Shown: positions 44,268 to 54,810, counted from the first letter of the stretch. The stretch: DNA of 64,000 bases from Thiocapsa sp. (GCF_018399035.1 NZ_CP073760.1:2046001-2110000), one strand, 5' to 3'. Notes: generated by a model from the sequence alone, not told the origin. Program-made: numbers and translations.

Positions 44268-46252
44268 GTGCGGCCTGGCAAGGCCGCGTGTTCTAGCGGG
44301 TGGGAATCCCGCCTGGGTAATCGTGCGCCGCGAGCCCAGTATCGAGCCTTGCGGCGTGGACGGCAACGGACACGTCGATGCGTAGGCACGAAAGCAGGCG
44401 AGGTGCAAAGGTAACGGGTGGAGCCGACCTTGAAGGTGTTGAGCCCCGTAAAGAACAGTCGGGAGTGCCGACGGGTTTGTCCCTCCGGCAGGCAACAATC
44501 CGTGCTGCGCGATGGCGAGCGGTACGGATACTCCCAGGGTCCGAGGCCGTATCGAGCCTGACATGGAGAACACGTGGTAACCAGGGAGATCCACGTATCG
44601 GTCCGCCGGAGGCGGGCACCCGTGAACAAGTGTAGAAAGCGAGGACACGGACGGTGGTGCGTGGAAGTCGGAGCCATCCATACGAGCGATGACGCCCGGT
44701 AATGCGGGTCGAGCAAAGGGGTGGCGGTTTGAGACAACGCGAAAGCGACACACGGCCCTACGCCGAGAGGATTCTGTCCGTGACAACCAAACTTGAGCGT
44801 TTCACACTGATGGCGCGCGAGCAACTGCGAGAGCGGTTCAATTCTCTGATGGGGTTGTTGTTCGACCCCGAGGGCTTGCGCGAAAGCTTCGAGCGACAGA
44901 AAGGAAACAAGGCGCCCGGAGTCGATGGGGTAAGAAAAGACGACTACGGAAAGGACCTGGACGCGCAACTGGACGACCTGTCGGCGCGGATACGCCGAAT
45001 GGGCTACCGGCCGCAACCGGTGCGGCGCAGCTACATTCCCAAGGGGGATGGACGCTACCGTCCGCTGGGTGTGCCGAGCTTCGAGGACCGATTGGTGCAG
45101 GATCGGCTCAGCCGCCTCCTGCAAGCCATCTGGGAGCCGGAATTTTGCGACTGCTCGTATGGCTTTCGTCCCGGTCGTAGCGCGCACGATGCGTTGCGGC
45201 GGGTCGCGGAGGTCATCACCAACGCAGAAACGCAATGGGTGGTTGAGGCCGACATCAAAGGCTTCTTCGATCATCTCTCGCATGCCCATTTACTGCGCTT
45301 CCTGGAGCACCGCATCGCCGATCCCAATCTTCTGCGGATCGTGCGGCGCTTCCTGAAGGCCGGCGTCATGGAAGACGGCGCATTCACGGCCAGCGACGAG
45401 GGTGCCCCGCAAGGGGTTTGGTCTCGCCCGTGCTCAGCAATATCTACCTGCACTACGTGCTCGACCTGTGGTTCGAGAGACGTTTCGCCAGGGGCTGTGC
45501 CGGCAAAGCCTACCTGATCCGCTACGCCGACGACTATGTCGCCTGCTTCGAGTACGAGGCCGATGCCAACGCCTTCCTGGCCGCCATGACCGAACGACTG
45601 GCGTCCTTCGACCTGGAAGTCGAACCGAGCAAAACCGCGCTGTTACGCTTCGGCAGCCACGCCCTTGGGCAACGTGCCGACACCGCGGCAGGATCGCGCA
45701 CCTTCAGCTTCCTCGGCTTCACCCACTATGTGGGCCGTAGTCGTCGGGGCCGGTTCGTGGTCGGGCGCAAGACCGACGGCAAGCGCATGGCCAAGAAGCT
45801 CAAACTGTTGAACGAGCGACTACGCGGCCTGCGCACGCAGGGCGGGGCGGCCATGCTGGCCTACCTCGTGCGCCACCTGCGCGGGCATCTCCAGTACTAC
45901 GGGGTGAGCGGCAACGGCCGCGCCTTGGCGAGTTACATCCACTTCGCCGGCGGCCTGCTGTTTAAGTGGCTAAACCGCCGCAGTCAGCGCCGCTCGTTGA
46001 CCTGGAAGCGCTTCAGCGCCGCCATTCGCCCCCTGCTGCCGCGTGCTCGGATCATCCATGATCTCTACCCCGTCCCTTGGTGGATGACTCAAGCTGGGAG
46101 CCGGATGGTGTAACACTCCAAGTCCGGTTCTGCGAGGAGCCGGGAACGAACCGTCGTATGGCCGAGATCATGTGGCACCGCCGGGAAACCAGGCGGCAAA
46201 CCGAGAACACAAACATCAGCCTAACCGACGGCAAGAACCCGGCTTACTCTCC
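44268..46252 (+). mobile_element. Group II intron C, bacterial class different from A/B
   Basis: Begins GTGCGGCCTGGCAAGGCC. Domain V is GAGCCGGATGGTGTAACACT to CCGGTTC (46098-46130), overlapping the stop codon of the intron protein. The conserved block continues about 120 bases past domain V to 46252, where identity with the inverted copy at 42173-42315 ends. That makes the 3' boundary uncertain: either domain VI plus a 3' extension or shared flanking DNA. Confidence 0.75.
44780..46113 (+). pseudogene. Group II intron-encoded reverse transcriptase/maturase C, one-base frameshift
   Basis: From the GTG at 44780 (or ATG at 44810): NKAPGVDGVRKDDYGKD, YIPKGDGRYRPLGVPSFEDR, SYGFRPGRSAHDAL and VVEADIKGFFDHLSHAHLL, then PQG breaks. 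The second frame carries SPVLSNIYLHYVLDLWFERR, the YADD active site in IRYADDYVACF, and the maturase end RSLTWKRFSAAIRPL. Adding one G to the four-base run at 45413-45416 restores PQGGLVSPVLSN. It is a different lineage from introns A and B (different start, spacing and maturase). Otherwise complete, about 445 residues. Confidence 0.85.
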
Positions 46253-46354
46253 GTTTACCTAATTTCGTTCCAGCAGTTCCAAAGATGTCCTTGGCGTGAG
46301 ACCTGTCGCAAGCCAAGGCTCACAAGCGAAGCTTACTCGACCCAACCTTACTCA

Positions 46355-46594
46355 TTAGGCGACGTTCTGCAACAGATTCGCGAAATCCTTTCCAGACGTC
46401 GGCCGAGGAAGCGGCTTATTATCGCACCTGTAGAGTTCAATCATTTCCTCCACAATTTGGCACAGCTCCTCAAAGACAGCCTTCTCGTCGTCACCGTGGC
46501 AGCCCCCGAACATTAAACCGGGACAGCGCCCCACATAACAGCCGTCTTCCTCAGACCATTCAACGATCTTTGCGTATCTGGCACTGTCTTTCAT
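46355..46594 (-). CDS. hicB: HicB-like antitoxin, apparently without its toxin
   Basis: 79 residues from ATG 46594: ARYAKIVEWSEEDGCYVGRC and GGCHGDDEKAVFEELCQIVE match the HicB partial RNase H fold. It lacks the C-terminal DNA-binding domain of longer HicB. No HicA-like double-stranded RNA-binding toxin is seen on either side; the upstream 100 bases only show a short basic fragment. An orphan antitoxin or remnant. Confidence 0.75.
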   Translation of the reverse strand: MKDSARYAKIVEWSEEDGCYVGRCPGLMFGGCHGDDEKAVFEELCQIVEEMIELYRCDNKPLPRPTSGKDFANLLQNVA

Positions 46595-46743
46595 TTCACG
46601 AATTTTTGGAGGCACCGAAGTTCATTTTGGTTATTCCTTGCCGACGTGTTCTGAATTTCATGCGGCGTCGGCCAAGAGTAGCCTATGGATGCCTCAAGTC
46701 AACATTCCGCGTAATGGTCTCGATCAGAGGCTCTGCTGAAGTG

Positions 46744-47083
46744 TGTTCGACGCGGCTCTCGGGAACGGCGGGTTGGACGCGATGCTCTTGCCTGTCAGGG
46801 CGGCGGAAGAGGACGACTGCAAGTCGTCGATCCCAGGGGCGTTGTGCTCGATGACGCTTGGCGGTGGATCGGGGTGTCGCCGGGGCTGGCTCTGGCCTTG
46901 TGGGGAGGTCGCCGGGGTTGCGTAGCCTGTCTCGCGATCCGGCCGACGGTTGCCGAGTGGCTCGGCGCCAATCGATCCTCGGCCGGGAGTCGACGTGGGT
47001 CGAAGGGTCAGAGGAGCCCGCGCAAGGCGCTCCGCAGCAGCGGCAGCAGCGCCGCCTTGTCGAGATCGGGGTGACTGATGGCG
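46744..47083. repeat. Duplicated segment D (copy 2)
   Basis: Direct counterpart of 43251-43593; its right part is the real 3' end of the TetR gene. Contains a copy of R4 at 46803-46833. Confidence 0.85.
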
Positions 47084-47604
47084 CGACCCGACAGTCCGTC
47101 GAAGAGGGCCATGATGACCTCGATCGATGCGGCGGCATCACCGAGCTCCATCCCGCGGGCTTGGCGGGCGGCGCGATGCAGGGCGCAGAGTCGCTCGCGC
47201 TTGGCGGCGTCGGCGGCGCGGACGATCGCGGCGACGGCGGGATTGCGGGCGGCCTCGGCGAGGATCTCCATCTCGAGCGCGGCGGTGTCCAGGTCGGTCT
47301 TCTCGTTCAGGCCCACCTCGACCCGGTCGATCATCGCTTGAAAGAGGTCGTCTTCACTCTCGAATTGAAGGACGATCTCGAGCGAGCGCTCCAACTTGCG
47401 CTGCACCAAGGCGCCGATGATGGCCTCCTTGCTCTCGAAGAAGTGATAGATGTGGCCCGGACTCATCCCGGCCGCCTTGGAGATCTTCGCGATACTGGTC
47501 CCGTGAAACCCCTCGCGCACGAAACAGGCGGCCGCCGCATCGAGGATCTGTTGGCGCCTCGCCTGACCGCGGTTGGGTTCCTGCTCTTGATTCGGCCCCT
47601 GCAT
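47008..47604 (-). CDS. TetR/AcrR-family repressor of the adjacent RND efflux operon
   Basis: 198 residues from ATG 47604 (SD GGAGGAGC). The N-terminal helix-turn-helix (ARRQQILDAAAACFVREGFHG, then TSIAKISKAAGMSPGHIYHF) is typical TetR, with a helical ligand-binding domain after residue 60. It is divergent from the efflux genes and shares a 200-base control region carrying a palindrome. It most likely represses the pump and is released by a pump substrate. The last 25 residues are duplicated at 43517-43593. Confidence 0.9.
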   Translation of the reverse strand: MQGPNQEQEPNRGQARRQQILDAAAACFVREGFHGTSIAKISKAAGMSPGHIYHFFESKEAIIGALVQRKLERSLEIVLQFESEDDLFQAMIDRVEVGLNEKTDLDTAALEMEILAEAARNPAVAAIVRAADAAKRERLCALHRAARQARGMELGDAAASIEVIMALFDGLSGRAISHPDLDKAALLPLLRSALRGLL

Positions 47605-47737
47605 TCTTGCTCCTCCGTTGGCTGTTCGCGCCGTTGCGCGGGCGCTCTTTATTGACGGCGCCGCAACGGCTCGAACCGCGCACGCCACCTTCACCTTGAC
47701 CTCGCCGACTCGCGGGTCTAAAGTTCGGTCACGAACT

Positions 47738-47755
47738 AGAATGAACGTTCACTCT
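47738..47755. promoter_or_regulatory. Probable operator for the TetR-type repressor
   Basis: AGAATGAACGTTCACTCT, a near-perfect palindrome centred on AACGTT, lying 46 bases before the efflux gene ATG; a smaller dyad TTCGGTCACGAA is just upstream. Similar TGAACGTTCA-type sites are bound by AcrR/TtgR-like repressors. Confidence 0.65.
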
Positions 47756-47800
47756 ACATGAGTCAACGGTCGACATCGACACCGCACTTCGAGGTATCTC

Positions 47801-48979
47801 ATGGGATCCGCCCGCCGTCACATCGGCATCGCTCTCGCTTGGCCGATCGGCATCCTCTTGCTCCTCGCCGGCTGCAATCAGACGCCCGGCAGCAGCGCCG
47901 CGCCCGCGGCACCTCCACCGCCCGAGGTCGGCACGGTCACGATCGTCGCCCGCCCGACCACGCTGACGACGGAGCTTCCCGGTCGTACCGTACCTTATCG
48001 GATCGCGGAGGTGCGACCGCGCGTCAGCGGCCTTATCCAGGATCGGCTCTTTACCGAAGGCGGCGAGATCAGCGCCGGCCAGGTGCTCTATCAGATCGAT
48101 CCGGCCGTCTACCAGGCGGCCTACGACAGCGCGGAGGCCGCGCTGGCACGCTCGCAGGCGACCCTGGATCGGGCGCGGCTGAAGGCCGATCGCTATGCGC
48201 TTCTCGCCAAATCCAAGGCGGTGAGTCAGGAGGACAACGACGACACGCAGGCGGCGCTCAAGGAGGCCGTGGCCAGTGTCGCCGTCGATCAGGCCGCCTT
48301 GGAGCGTGCGCAGATCGACCTCGCCTACAGCCGGGTCGAGTCGCCGATCGCCGGGCGGATCGGCCGCTCGACCGTCACCCAAGGTGCCTTGGTGACGGCC
48401 AACCAGGCCGAGGAGCTGGCGACCGTGCAGCAGATCGATCCCATCTATGTCGACCTGACCCAATCCAGCACCCAGTTGCTGAAACTGCGCCGCGCCTTGG
48501 CCGATGGTCGCCTGGAGACGCCGGACGGCGCGCAGGCGAAGGTGACGCTCATCTTGGAGGACGGCCGGGTCCATCCGCATGCGGGACGCCTGGAATCCTC
48601 GGAGGTCACGGTTGATCAGGGAACCGGCACGGTCACGTTGCGGGCCACCATCCCGAACCCCGAACAAGAGCTTCTGCCGGGGATGTTCGTCCGCGCCCGG
48701 GTGGAGGAAGGCATCCGCCCGGACGCCATCCTGGTTCCGCAACAAGGTGTGCAGCACGATCGTCGCGGCAACCCGATCGTCCTGGTCGTCAACGACGAGG
48801 GCACGGTGGAGGAGCGCAAGATCGAGACGACACGCACCATCGGCGACCAATGGCTGGTGGAGGCCGGGCTCGAGCCGGGCGATCGCGTCATCGTCGAGGG
48901 CAGCCAGAAGGCGCGCCCGGGGACGCAGGTCCGGGTGATGGACCTGAGCGATCAGCCCGGCTTCGCTGCGGTGAATTGA
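47801..48979 (+). CDS. RND efflux periplasmic adaptor (AcrA/MexA family lipoprotein)
   Basis: 392 residues. A lipobox LLLLAGC at residues 19-25 makes Cys25 the lipidated N-terminus. The adaptor core shows PGRTVPYRIAEVRPRVSGLI (hybrid motif), a lipoyl half domain, an alpha-hairpin (AEAALARSQATLDRARLKAD), and the C-terminal SSEVTVDQGTGTVTLRA and EQELLPGMFVRARV barrel motifs. It links the inner-membrane RND pump to an outer-membrane channel. In a normal operon the pump follows within 20 bases; here a 1.7-kb IS1111-type element separates them. No outer-membrane factor gene is present. Confidence 0.93.
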   Translation: MGSARRHIGIALAWPIGILLLLAGCNQTPGSSAAPAAPPPPEVGTVTIVARPTTLTTELPGRTVPYRIAEVRPRVSGLIQDRLFTEGGEISAGQVLYQIDPAVYQAAYDSAEAALARSQATLDRARLKADRYALLAKSKAVSQEDNDDTQAALKEAVASVAVDQAALERAQIDLAYSRVESPIAGRIGRSTVTQGALVTANQAEELATVQQIDPIYVDLTQSSTQLLKLRRALADGRLETPDGAQAKVTLILEDGRVHPHAGRLESSEVTVDQGTGTVTLRATIPNPEQELLPGMFVRARVEEGIRPDAILVPQQGVQHDRRGNPIVLVVNDEGTVEERKIETTRTIGDQWLVEAGLEPGDRVIVEGSQKARPGTQVRVMDLSDQPGFAAVN

Positions 48980-48990
48980 ACCCTGTAGTA

Positions 48991-49010
48991 GGGGCGACTT
49001 AAGTCGCCCC
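48991..49010. repeat. Palindromic repeat R3 (perfect copy)
   Basis: GGGGCGACTTAAGTCGCCCC, 12 bases after the adaptor stop. The IS1111-type element begins directly after it. Confidence 0.88.
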
Positions 49011-49283
49011 TTGTATGTTCTGTTCTGAAGGGATTGACAAGGAAAGCGATAAACGGACTTTATGAAGAGTGCCCGGAAGCCGTTCGCCCCTGAAGCCTGG
49101 ATGTCGTGTTCCGCTGTTCAGAGCTTGCATGTAGATGGGCTCCCCGCCCTCTTCGCCCATACCGAAGAGTATCCGAGGCCGTGGACATGTCCGGGAGCCT
49201 GCATACACAAGGTCGGTAGGCGAGGGTACAGGGTCGGGGAACCGGGAATCATAATATCGCGTTGCATCCTGAAGAGACAGACG

Positions 49284-50277
49284 ATGAATACAGCCGGAAT
49301 CGATGTGGCCCACAAGACCCTGGCGCTGGCCGTCAGCACCGAGGAGAAGCTCGGCAAGGTCCGCGAGTTTGCCAACACACCAAGCGGTCATGCCGCGCTG
49401 ATTAAGCGCCTTGCAAGGTGCGCGGGTGGAGCGGGTGTGCCTGGAGGCGACCGGCAGCTATCACCTGGACCTGGCGCTGGCCATCGATGCGGCCGGGTTG
49501 GCGCTCATGGTGCTCAACCCCAAGGCCGCCAAGCGCTTTGCCGAGGCCTTGCAGACGCGCAACAAGAGCGATGCGGTCGATGCCGGGGTGCTGGCGCAGT
49601 TTGCCCGGCGCATGCCGTTCGAGCCATGGCGGCGCCCGGCGACCGAGGCACTGGAGCTGCGCGCCTGCGCCCGGCGCCTGGAGGCGTTGGTGGTCGATCG
49701 CACGCGGGCGAAGAATCAACTCCACGCGCTGCTGCAAAGCACGACCACGCCGGCCGTGGTGCTGGATGACGTGCGCCTGAGCATCCACCAGTACACCGCC
49801 CAGATTGATGCCCTGCGTGACTGGGCCGATGCGCGCATCAGCGCCGACGAGGAGCTTGCGCAGGTCTACCGGCTGCTCACCGGCATCCCCGGCATCGCCG
49901 CCGCCAGCGCCATCCAGCTCATGGGTGAGCTGCTGGTGCTGCCCGAGGACATGCGTGCCAAGCAATGGGTCGCCCTGGCCGGACTGGATCCGCGCCAGAG
50001 CACCTCGGGCACCAGCGTGAACAAACCCCCGCGCCTGAGTAAGGCCGGCAACGCCCACCTGCGCAAGGCGCTGTTCATGCCCGCGCTGAGCGCCGCGCGC
50101 CATGAACCGCACGTCAACAGCTACTACACGCATCTCATCGAAGCGCGCGGCCTGAAGAAGATTCAGGCCATCTGCGCGGTCATGCGCAAATTGCTGCATG
50201 CCATCCATGCCATGCTCAAGCACCGCCAAGCGTTCGACGGCAGCCGCTTCTGCTTGCTTCGCGAGGCCGCGGCATGA
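49284..50277 (+). pseudogene. IS110/IS1111 DEDD transposase with a one-base frameshift
   Basis: Frame 1 begins MNTAGIDVAHKTLALAVS with the first catalytic Asp. Frame 2 continues GARVERVCLEATGSYHLDLA (Glu), NKSDAVDAGVLAQFARRMPF (two Asp) and the Transposase_20 part IPGIAAASAIQLMGELL with SGTSVNKPPRLSKAGNAHLR carrying the catalytic Ser. One extra T near 49402-49406 (CTT instead of CT) explains the break. Full length would be about 330 residues. These enzymes use a bridge or seeker RNA to choose their target. Confidence 0.87.
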
Positions 50278-50495
50278 GCACCTCGGCGATGTCCGCCACG
50301 GCACCCTCCTCGGTTGGCCCGACAGCACGCGCGTGGCCGTCCAAGAGCCGCCGCCAAGACGAGCGCGTTCAACCACCACGGCGCAGGGCATTCATTGATC
50401 AAAAACCAGCAGCAGTCGCGTCGCAGACGCTCGCAGCCAGCAGCGGCTTCAGTGCGGCGCAGTGTGGGCAACGGGTGAATGAGTGTGGTCAAGGT

Positions 50496-50526
50496 GGGGG
50501 CAACCCGCCGGGAGCGGGTTGTCCCC
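50496..50526 (+). ncRNA. Candidate seek/bridge RNA hairpin of the IS1111 element
   Basis: A 12-13 bp stem GGGGCAACCCGC / GCGGGTTGTCCCC with a short loop in the 3' non-coding region, where IS1111-group elements encode their guide RNA. RNA identity is inferred from position and structure only; the transcript is likely longer. Confidence 0.4.
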
Positions 50527-50805
50527 GGCTTGTCCACACGCCCGCTTGCGGCATTCACGTGTTGTCCACACGGAGTCCGCCCGCGCCCCACCCGCAGCCA
50601 AGCCCCATCCATCATCGAAGGTGGGTCCGATGGGGTTGGCAGCTGCTCAACGACCATCCCGCCGAAACAACGATGAGGATAGAAAAAAATGATGGATAGG
50701 AGGCAAATCGGACTTGCGTCAGAACAGAGTATCTACACGCCCCTACATGCCGACGGCTGACCGCGCTGCGCAACCCACACTCCCGAACCAAGGACCCCAA
50801 ACCCC

Positions 50806-53800
50806 ATGGCCCGTTTCTTCATCGATCGACCCGTCTTCGCCTGGGTCATCGCCATCGTCATTATGCTCGCCGGGGTGCTGTCGATCCTGACCCTTCCGGT
50901 TGCGCAATATCCGAGCATCGCGCCGCCGGCGATCTCCGTCACCGCCAACTATCCGGGTGCCTCGGCCCAGACGCTGCAGGACTCGGTGACCCAGGTCATC
51001 GAGCAGCAGATGAACGGGCTCGACGGGCTGCGCTACATGTCCTCGACCAGCGAGTCGACCGGGATCGCGACCGTGACCCTGACCTTCGACAACGGCACCG
51101 ACCCCGACACTGCCCAGATGCAGGTCCAGAACAAGCTGCAGACGGCGACGGCGCTCTTGCCCGCGCAGGTGACGCAGCAGGGGCTGCAGGTCGCCAAATC
51201 GGTGCGCAACTTCATGATGGTCGTCGCCTTCGTCTCGCGCGACGGGCGGCTCGAGAGCGCGGATATGAGCGACTACATGGCCAGTCTGGTCAAGGATCCG
51301 CTCAGTCGCGTGCCCGGTGTCGGCGAGATCACGCTCTTCGGTGCCCAGTATGCGATGCGGATCTGGCTCGACCCGAACCGACTCAATCAGTTCGGTCTGA
51401 CGCCTGCCGATGTCGCAACCGCCATCAAGGCCGAGAACGCCCAAATCTCGGCCGGTCAGCTCGGCGCCGTTCCGGCCGAGCCCGGCCAGCGGCTCAACGC
51501 CACCGTGAACGTGCAAGCCCGGCTCAACACGCCCGATGCCTTCGGGGAGATCCGGCTGCGCACCGCGGCCGACGGCTCGACGGTCTATCTGCGTGATGTG
51601 GCCCACATCGAGCTGGGCAGCGAGAGCTACAACACCGCCGCCTTCCACAAGGGCAGCCCGGCCGCCGGCATGGCGATCCGTCTGGCGGCCGGGGCCAATG
51701 CGCTGGAGACCGCGGCGGCCGTCCGCGCGCGGCTCGATGAGCTCGCGCCCTTCTTCCCGGCCGGGGTCGAAGCGGTGTTTCCCTACGACACCACGCCCTT
51801 CGTGAAGATCTCCATCGGCGAGGTGATCAAGACCATGATCGAGGCGGTGATCCTGGTCTTCCTGGTCATGTATCTGTTCCTGCAGAACCTCCGCGCGACC
51901 CTGATCCCGACGCTCGCCGTCCCGGTGGTCTTGCTCGGGACCTTCGGGGTCCTGGCGGCCTTCGGCTACTCGATCAATACCCTCACGCTGTTCGCGATGG
52001 TGCTGGCGATCGGTCTACTGGTGGACGACGCCATCGTGGTGGTCGAGAACGTCGAGCGCGTCATGCACGAGGAGGGTCTGCCGCCCAAGGAGGCGACACG
52101 CCGCTCCATGGATCAGATCACCAGTGCGCTGATCGGCATCGCGCTGGTGCTGTCCGCCGTGTTCGTGCCCATGGCCTTCTTCGGCGGCTCGACCGGGGTC
52201 ATCTACCGGCAGTTCTCCATCACCATCGTCTCGGCCATGCTGCTGTCCGTGGTGGTGGCGCTGACCCTGAGCCCGGCCCTGGCGGCGACCCTGCTCAAGC
52301 CCGGACATCAAGGCGAGCGACGCGGTTTCTTCGGCTGGTTCAACCGCAACTTCAACCGCGGCACGGGAGGCTATATCAAGGGCGTGAAGGGCATCCTGGG
52401 ACGACGTAAGCTGTTCCTCGTGGTCTATCTCATGCTCGTCGTCGGCCTGGGCCTGTCCTATGCCCGCCTGCCGACCGCCTTCCTGCCGGACGAGGATCAG
52501 GGCATCCTCATCACCCAGGTGATGCTGCCGGCGGGGGCGACACGCGAGCGCACGCTGGAGGTGCTGCGCGAGGTCGAGCGCCACTTCCTCGAAGACGAGT
52601 CCGAGGCGGTTCAGGAGCTCATCACCGTGGCCGGTTTCAGCTTCGCCGGACAGGGCCAGAACATGGCCTTCGGATTCGTACGCATGAAGGACTGGGACGC
52701 GCGCAAACGGCCGGACCTGAAGGTGAAGGCGGTCGCCGGACGGGCGATGAAGGCCTTCTCGCAGATCCGCGATGCGCAGGTCTTCGCCTTCGTCCCGCCG
52801 GCCGTTATCGAGCTCGGCACCGGCACGGGCTGGGACGCCCAGCTGCAGGATCTGGGCGGCGTCGGTCACGAGGCACTGATGGCCGCGCGCGGTCAGTTCC
52901 TCGGGATGGCGAATGCCGATCCCGCCCTCGCCGCGGTCCGACCCAACGGGCGCGAGGACGAGGCGCAGTTCAAGGTCGAGATCGATCGCACCAAGGCCGG
53001 CGCGCTCGGTCTCTCGCTCGCGGACATCAACACCGCGCTCGCCGCCGCCTGGGGCAGCGCCTATGTCGACGACTTCGTCCACGAGGGGCGGGTGAAGAAG
53101 GTCTATCTCCAGGCCGACGCGCCCTATCGCATGGTGCCCGAGGATCTGCACGACTGGCATGCACGTAACGCCGACGGCGAGATGGTGCCCTTCTCCGCCT
53201 TCGCCAGCGGCAGCTGGGTCTTCGGCTCGCCCCGCCTGGAGCGCTACAACGGCCTGCCCTCCGCGCAGGTGATGGGGCAGGCCGCGCCGGGGGTGAGCTC
53301 GGGCGAGGCCATGGACGCGGTCGAGGCGTTGGTGACAAAGCTCCCGCCCGGGATCGGTCTGGAATGGACCGGGCTGTCGTTCGAGGAGCGCGCAGCGGGC
53401 GCCCAGGCGCCGTTGCTCTATGCGCTCTCGGCGCTGGTGGTCTTCCTGGCGCTCGCCGCACTCTACGAGAGCTGGTCGGTGCCCTTCGCGGTCATCCTGG
53501 CGGTGCCGCTCGGGGTGTTGGGCGCCGTGCTCGCCGTCACCGGACGCGGACTGCCGGCCGACATCTATTTCCAGGTCGGACTGCTCGCGACCATCGGACT
53601 CTCGGCGAAGAACGCCATCCTCATCGTGGAGTTCGCCAAGACGCTGCAGGAGCAAGGCAAGGACGCGGTCGCCGCGGCCTTGGAGGCGGCGCGGCTGCGG
53701 CTGCGGCCAATCCTCATGACCTCGCTCGCCTTCGGCTTCGGCGTGGTGCCGCTGGCTATCAGCTCGGGTGCGGGCTCGGGGGCGCAGAACGCGATCGGTA

Positions 53801-53961
53801 CCGGCGTGCTCGGAGGCGTGATCGCCGGCACCCTGCTGAACATCCTCTTCGTGCCGCTCTTCTTCGTGGCGATTCGGTCGCGGCTCGATCGGCGGACGGC
53901 TCGGGAGCCATCGGGGCAGGCCGTCACAACAGCGCCGACACCGACGCCGGCAGAGACCTGA
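50806..53961 (+). CDS. RND multidrug efflux pump, HAE-1 family (AcrB/MexB-like)
   Basis: 1051 residues, full length for AcrB-type pumps. It starts [20 protein letters not shown]. The proton-relay Asp pair is in [18 protein letters not shown] (about 406-407) and the relay Lys in [14 protein letters not shown] (about 934). Two periplasmic porter halves with ARFFID and [13 protein letters not shown] substrate regions are intact. It expels hydrophobic compounds through a trimeric complex with the adaptor encoded upstream and a TolC-like channel encoded elsewhere. The inserted IS1111 element could uncouple its transcription from the TetR-controlled promoter. Confidence 0.96.
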   Translation: MARFFIDRPVFAWVIAIVIMLAGVLSILTLPVAQYPSIAPPAISVTANYPGASAQTLQDSVTQVIEQQMNGLDGLRYMSSTSESTGIATVTLTFDNGTDPDTAQMQVQNKLQTATALLPAQVTQQGLQVAKSVRNFMMVVAFVSRDGRLESADMSDYMASLVKDPLSRVPGVGEITLFGAQYAMRIWLDPNRLNQFGLTPADVATAIKAENAQISAGQLGAVPAEPGQRLNATVNVQARLNTPDAFGEIRLRTAADGSTVYLRDVAHIELGSESYNTAAFHKGSPAAGMAIRLAAGANALETAAAVRARLDELAPFFPAGVEAVFPYDTTPFVKISIGEVIKTMIEAVILVFLVMYLFLQNLRATLIPTLAVPVVLLGTFGVLAAFGYSINTLTLFAMVLAIGLLVDDAIVVVENVERVMHEEGLPPKEATRRSMDQITSALIGIALVLSAVFVPMAFFGGSTGVIYRQFSITIVSAMLLSVVVALTLSPALAATLLKPGHQGERRGFFGWFNRNFNRGTGGYIKGVKGILGRRKLFLVVYLMLVVGLGLSYARLPTAFLPDEDQGILITQVMLPAGATRERTLEVLREVERHFLEDESEAVQELITVAGFSFAGQGQNMAFGFVRMKDWDARKRPDLKVKAVAGRAMKAFSQIRDAQVFAFVPPAVIELGTGTGWDAQLQDLGGVGHEALMAARGQFLGMANADPALAAVRPNGREDEAQFKVEIDRTKAGALGLSLADINTALAAAWGSAYVDDFVHEGRVKKVYLQADAPYRMVPEDLHDWHARNADGEMVPFSAFASGSWVFGSPRLERYNGLPSAQVMGQAAPGVSSGEAMDAVEALVTKLPPGIGLEWTGLSFEERAAGAQAPLLYALSALVVFLALAALYESWSVPFAVILAVPLGVLGAVLAVTGRGLPADIYFQVGLLATIGLSAKNAILIVEFAKTLQEQGKDAVAAALEAARLRLRPILMTSLAFGFGVVPLAISSGAGSGAQNAIGTGVLGGVIAGTLLNILFVPLFFVAIRSRLDRRTAREPSGQAVTTAPTPTPAET

Positions 53962-53992
53962 GGTAAATTCCGGGAAGGCGCCGACCAACCAA

Positions 53993-54012
53993 GGGGCGAC
54001 TTAAGTCGCCCC
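53993..54012. repeat. Palindromic repeat R3 (perfect copy)
   Basis: GGGGCGACTTAAGTCGCCCC, 32 bases after the pump stop, identical to the copy after the adaptor gene. Confidence 0.88.
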
Positions 54013-54080
54013 TATCTTCCTTGCAGGCACGCGCAGTCGGGATGCCTATACCCGGAAATCGAGCGACACGGGTGATGCTC

Positions 54081-54443
54081 TCAATGAAAATCCCGGCTGT
54101 AGTTCGCCTCGATCCGGACCTTCAGCAGTGACTGCGGGTCCCGGAAGGCGTCCGCGATCAGGTGCGGCACGCTGTCCTGCTGCTGGATCCGTCCGGTGAC
54201 GCCGAGCAGGTTCGTGGTCTTGATCAGGCGGGCGTAGCGTTCGAGCACCTGATTCCGGACCACGAGGTTGACGAAGCCGGTCTCGTCTTCGAGGGTCATG
54301 AAGAGGACGCCCGATGCGGTCGCGGAGCGCTGACGGCAGATCACCAGACCGGCGTAGCGCGTGCGCCGCCCATGCCGCAGCGCCCTCACCTCGGCGGCAT
54401 CGGGCAAATGTTCCGCGCGAAACCGCTCGCGCAATGGCGCCAA
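54081..54443 (-). pseudogene. dnaE2: DnaE2 error-prone DNA polymerase, C-terminal fragment
   Basis: Reads LRHGRRTRYAGLVICRQRSA, TASGVLFMTLEDETGFVNLV and a terminal NYSRDFH, the OB-fold C-terminus of DnaE2 (ImuC). The other roughly 900 residues are gone, cut at about 54443 where transposase sequence begins. DnaE2 is the mutagenic translesion polymerase of the ImuB-DnaE2 mutasome; this copy is dead. Confidence 0.88.
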
Positions 54444-54810
54444 GGCTGGCCGACACCGGCTATCACAGCCAAGAGAACCTCGAGCGCTGCGCCGCCGCCG
54501 GCATCGACCCGTATATCCCCGAGGCACGCCAGCACCACAATCCGCCCTTGGCCGAGCGGCTCGCCGACGACCCGCCCGCCCCCAAGGCCAGCCGACGCCG
54601 GCCGACGCCAATGCGCATCGGCTGCGCACCCGCGACGGCAAGGCCCGCTATGCCAAGCGCAAGGCCACGGTCGAGACCGTCTTCGGCATCATCAAGCAGG
54701 TACTGGGCTTTCGCCAATTCCTGCTGCGCGGTCTGCGTGCGGTGCAGGGCGAGTGGGCGCTGGTGTGTATGGGATGGAATCTCAAGCGCCTTTTTCCGCT
54801 TAAAGGATGA
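54444..54810 (+). pseudogene. IS1182-like DDE transposase, C-terminal fragment
   Basis: Begins LADTGYHSQENLERCAAAGI, shifts frame near 54590, then ANAHRLRTRDGKARYAKRKA, TVETVFGIIKQVLGFRQFLL with the catalytic Glu, and LVCMGWNLKRLFPLKG. This is the last third of an IS1182-type transposase. Its junction with dnaE2 marks the insertion that destroyed that gene. Confidence 0.82.

Larger units (their letters stand above)
49011..50745 (+). mobile_element. IS1111-type (IS110 family) insertion sequence
   Basis: Inferred limits: subterminal inverted repeats TTCTGTTCTGA (49018-49028) and TCAGAACAGA (50719-50728), a hallmark of the IS1111 subgroup, with repeat R3 sequence at the left junction and a similar CGCCCCTAC at the right. 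It has a long 3' non-coding region (50278-50745) with a strong hairpin. No target duplication, as usual for the family. Confidence 0.75.

Noticed and set aside
50278..50745. Short open frames downstream of the IS1111 transposase
   Set aside because: No SD, no domain, and the region is better explained as the non-coding, RNA-producing end of the element.
52015..53988. Long minus-strand open frame opposite the RND pump
   Set aside because: Shadow of the pump; composition dominated by Arg, His, Gln and Glu with no domain.
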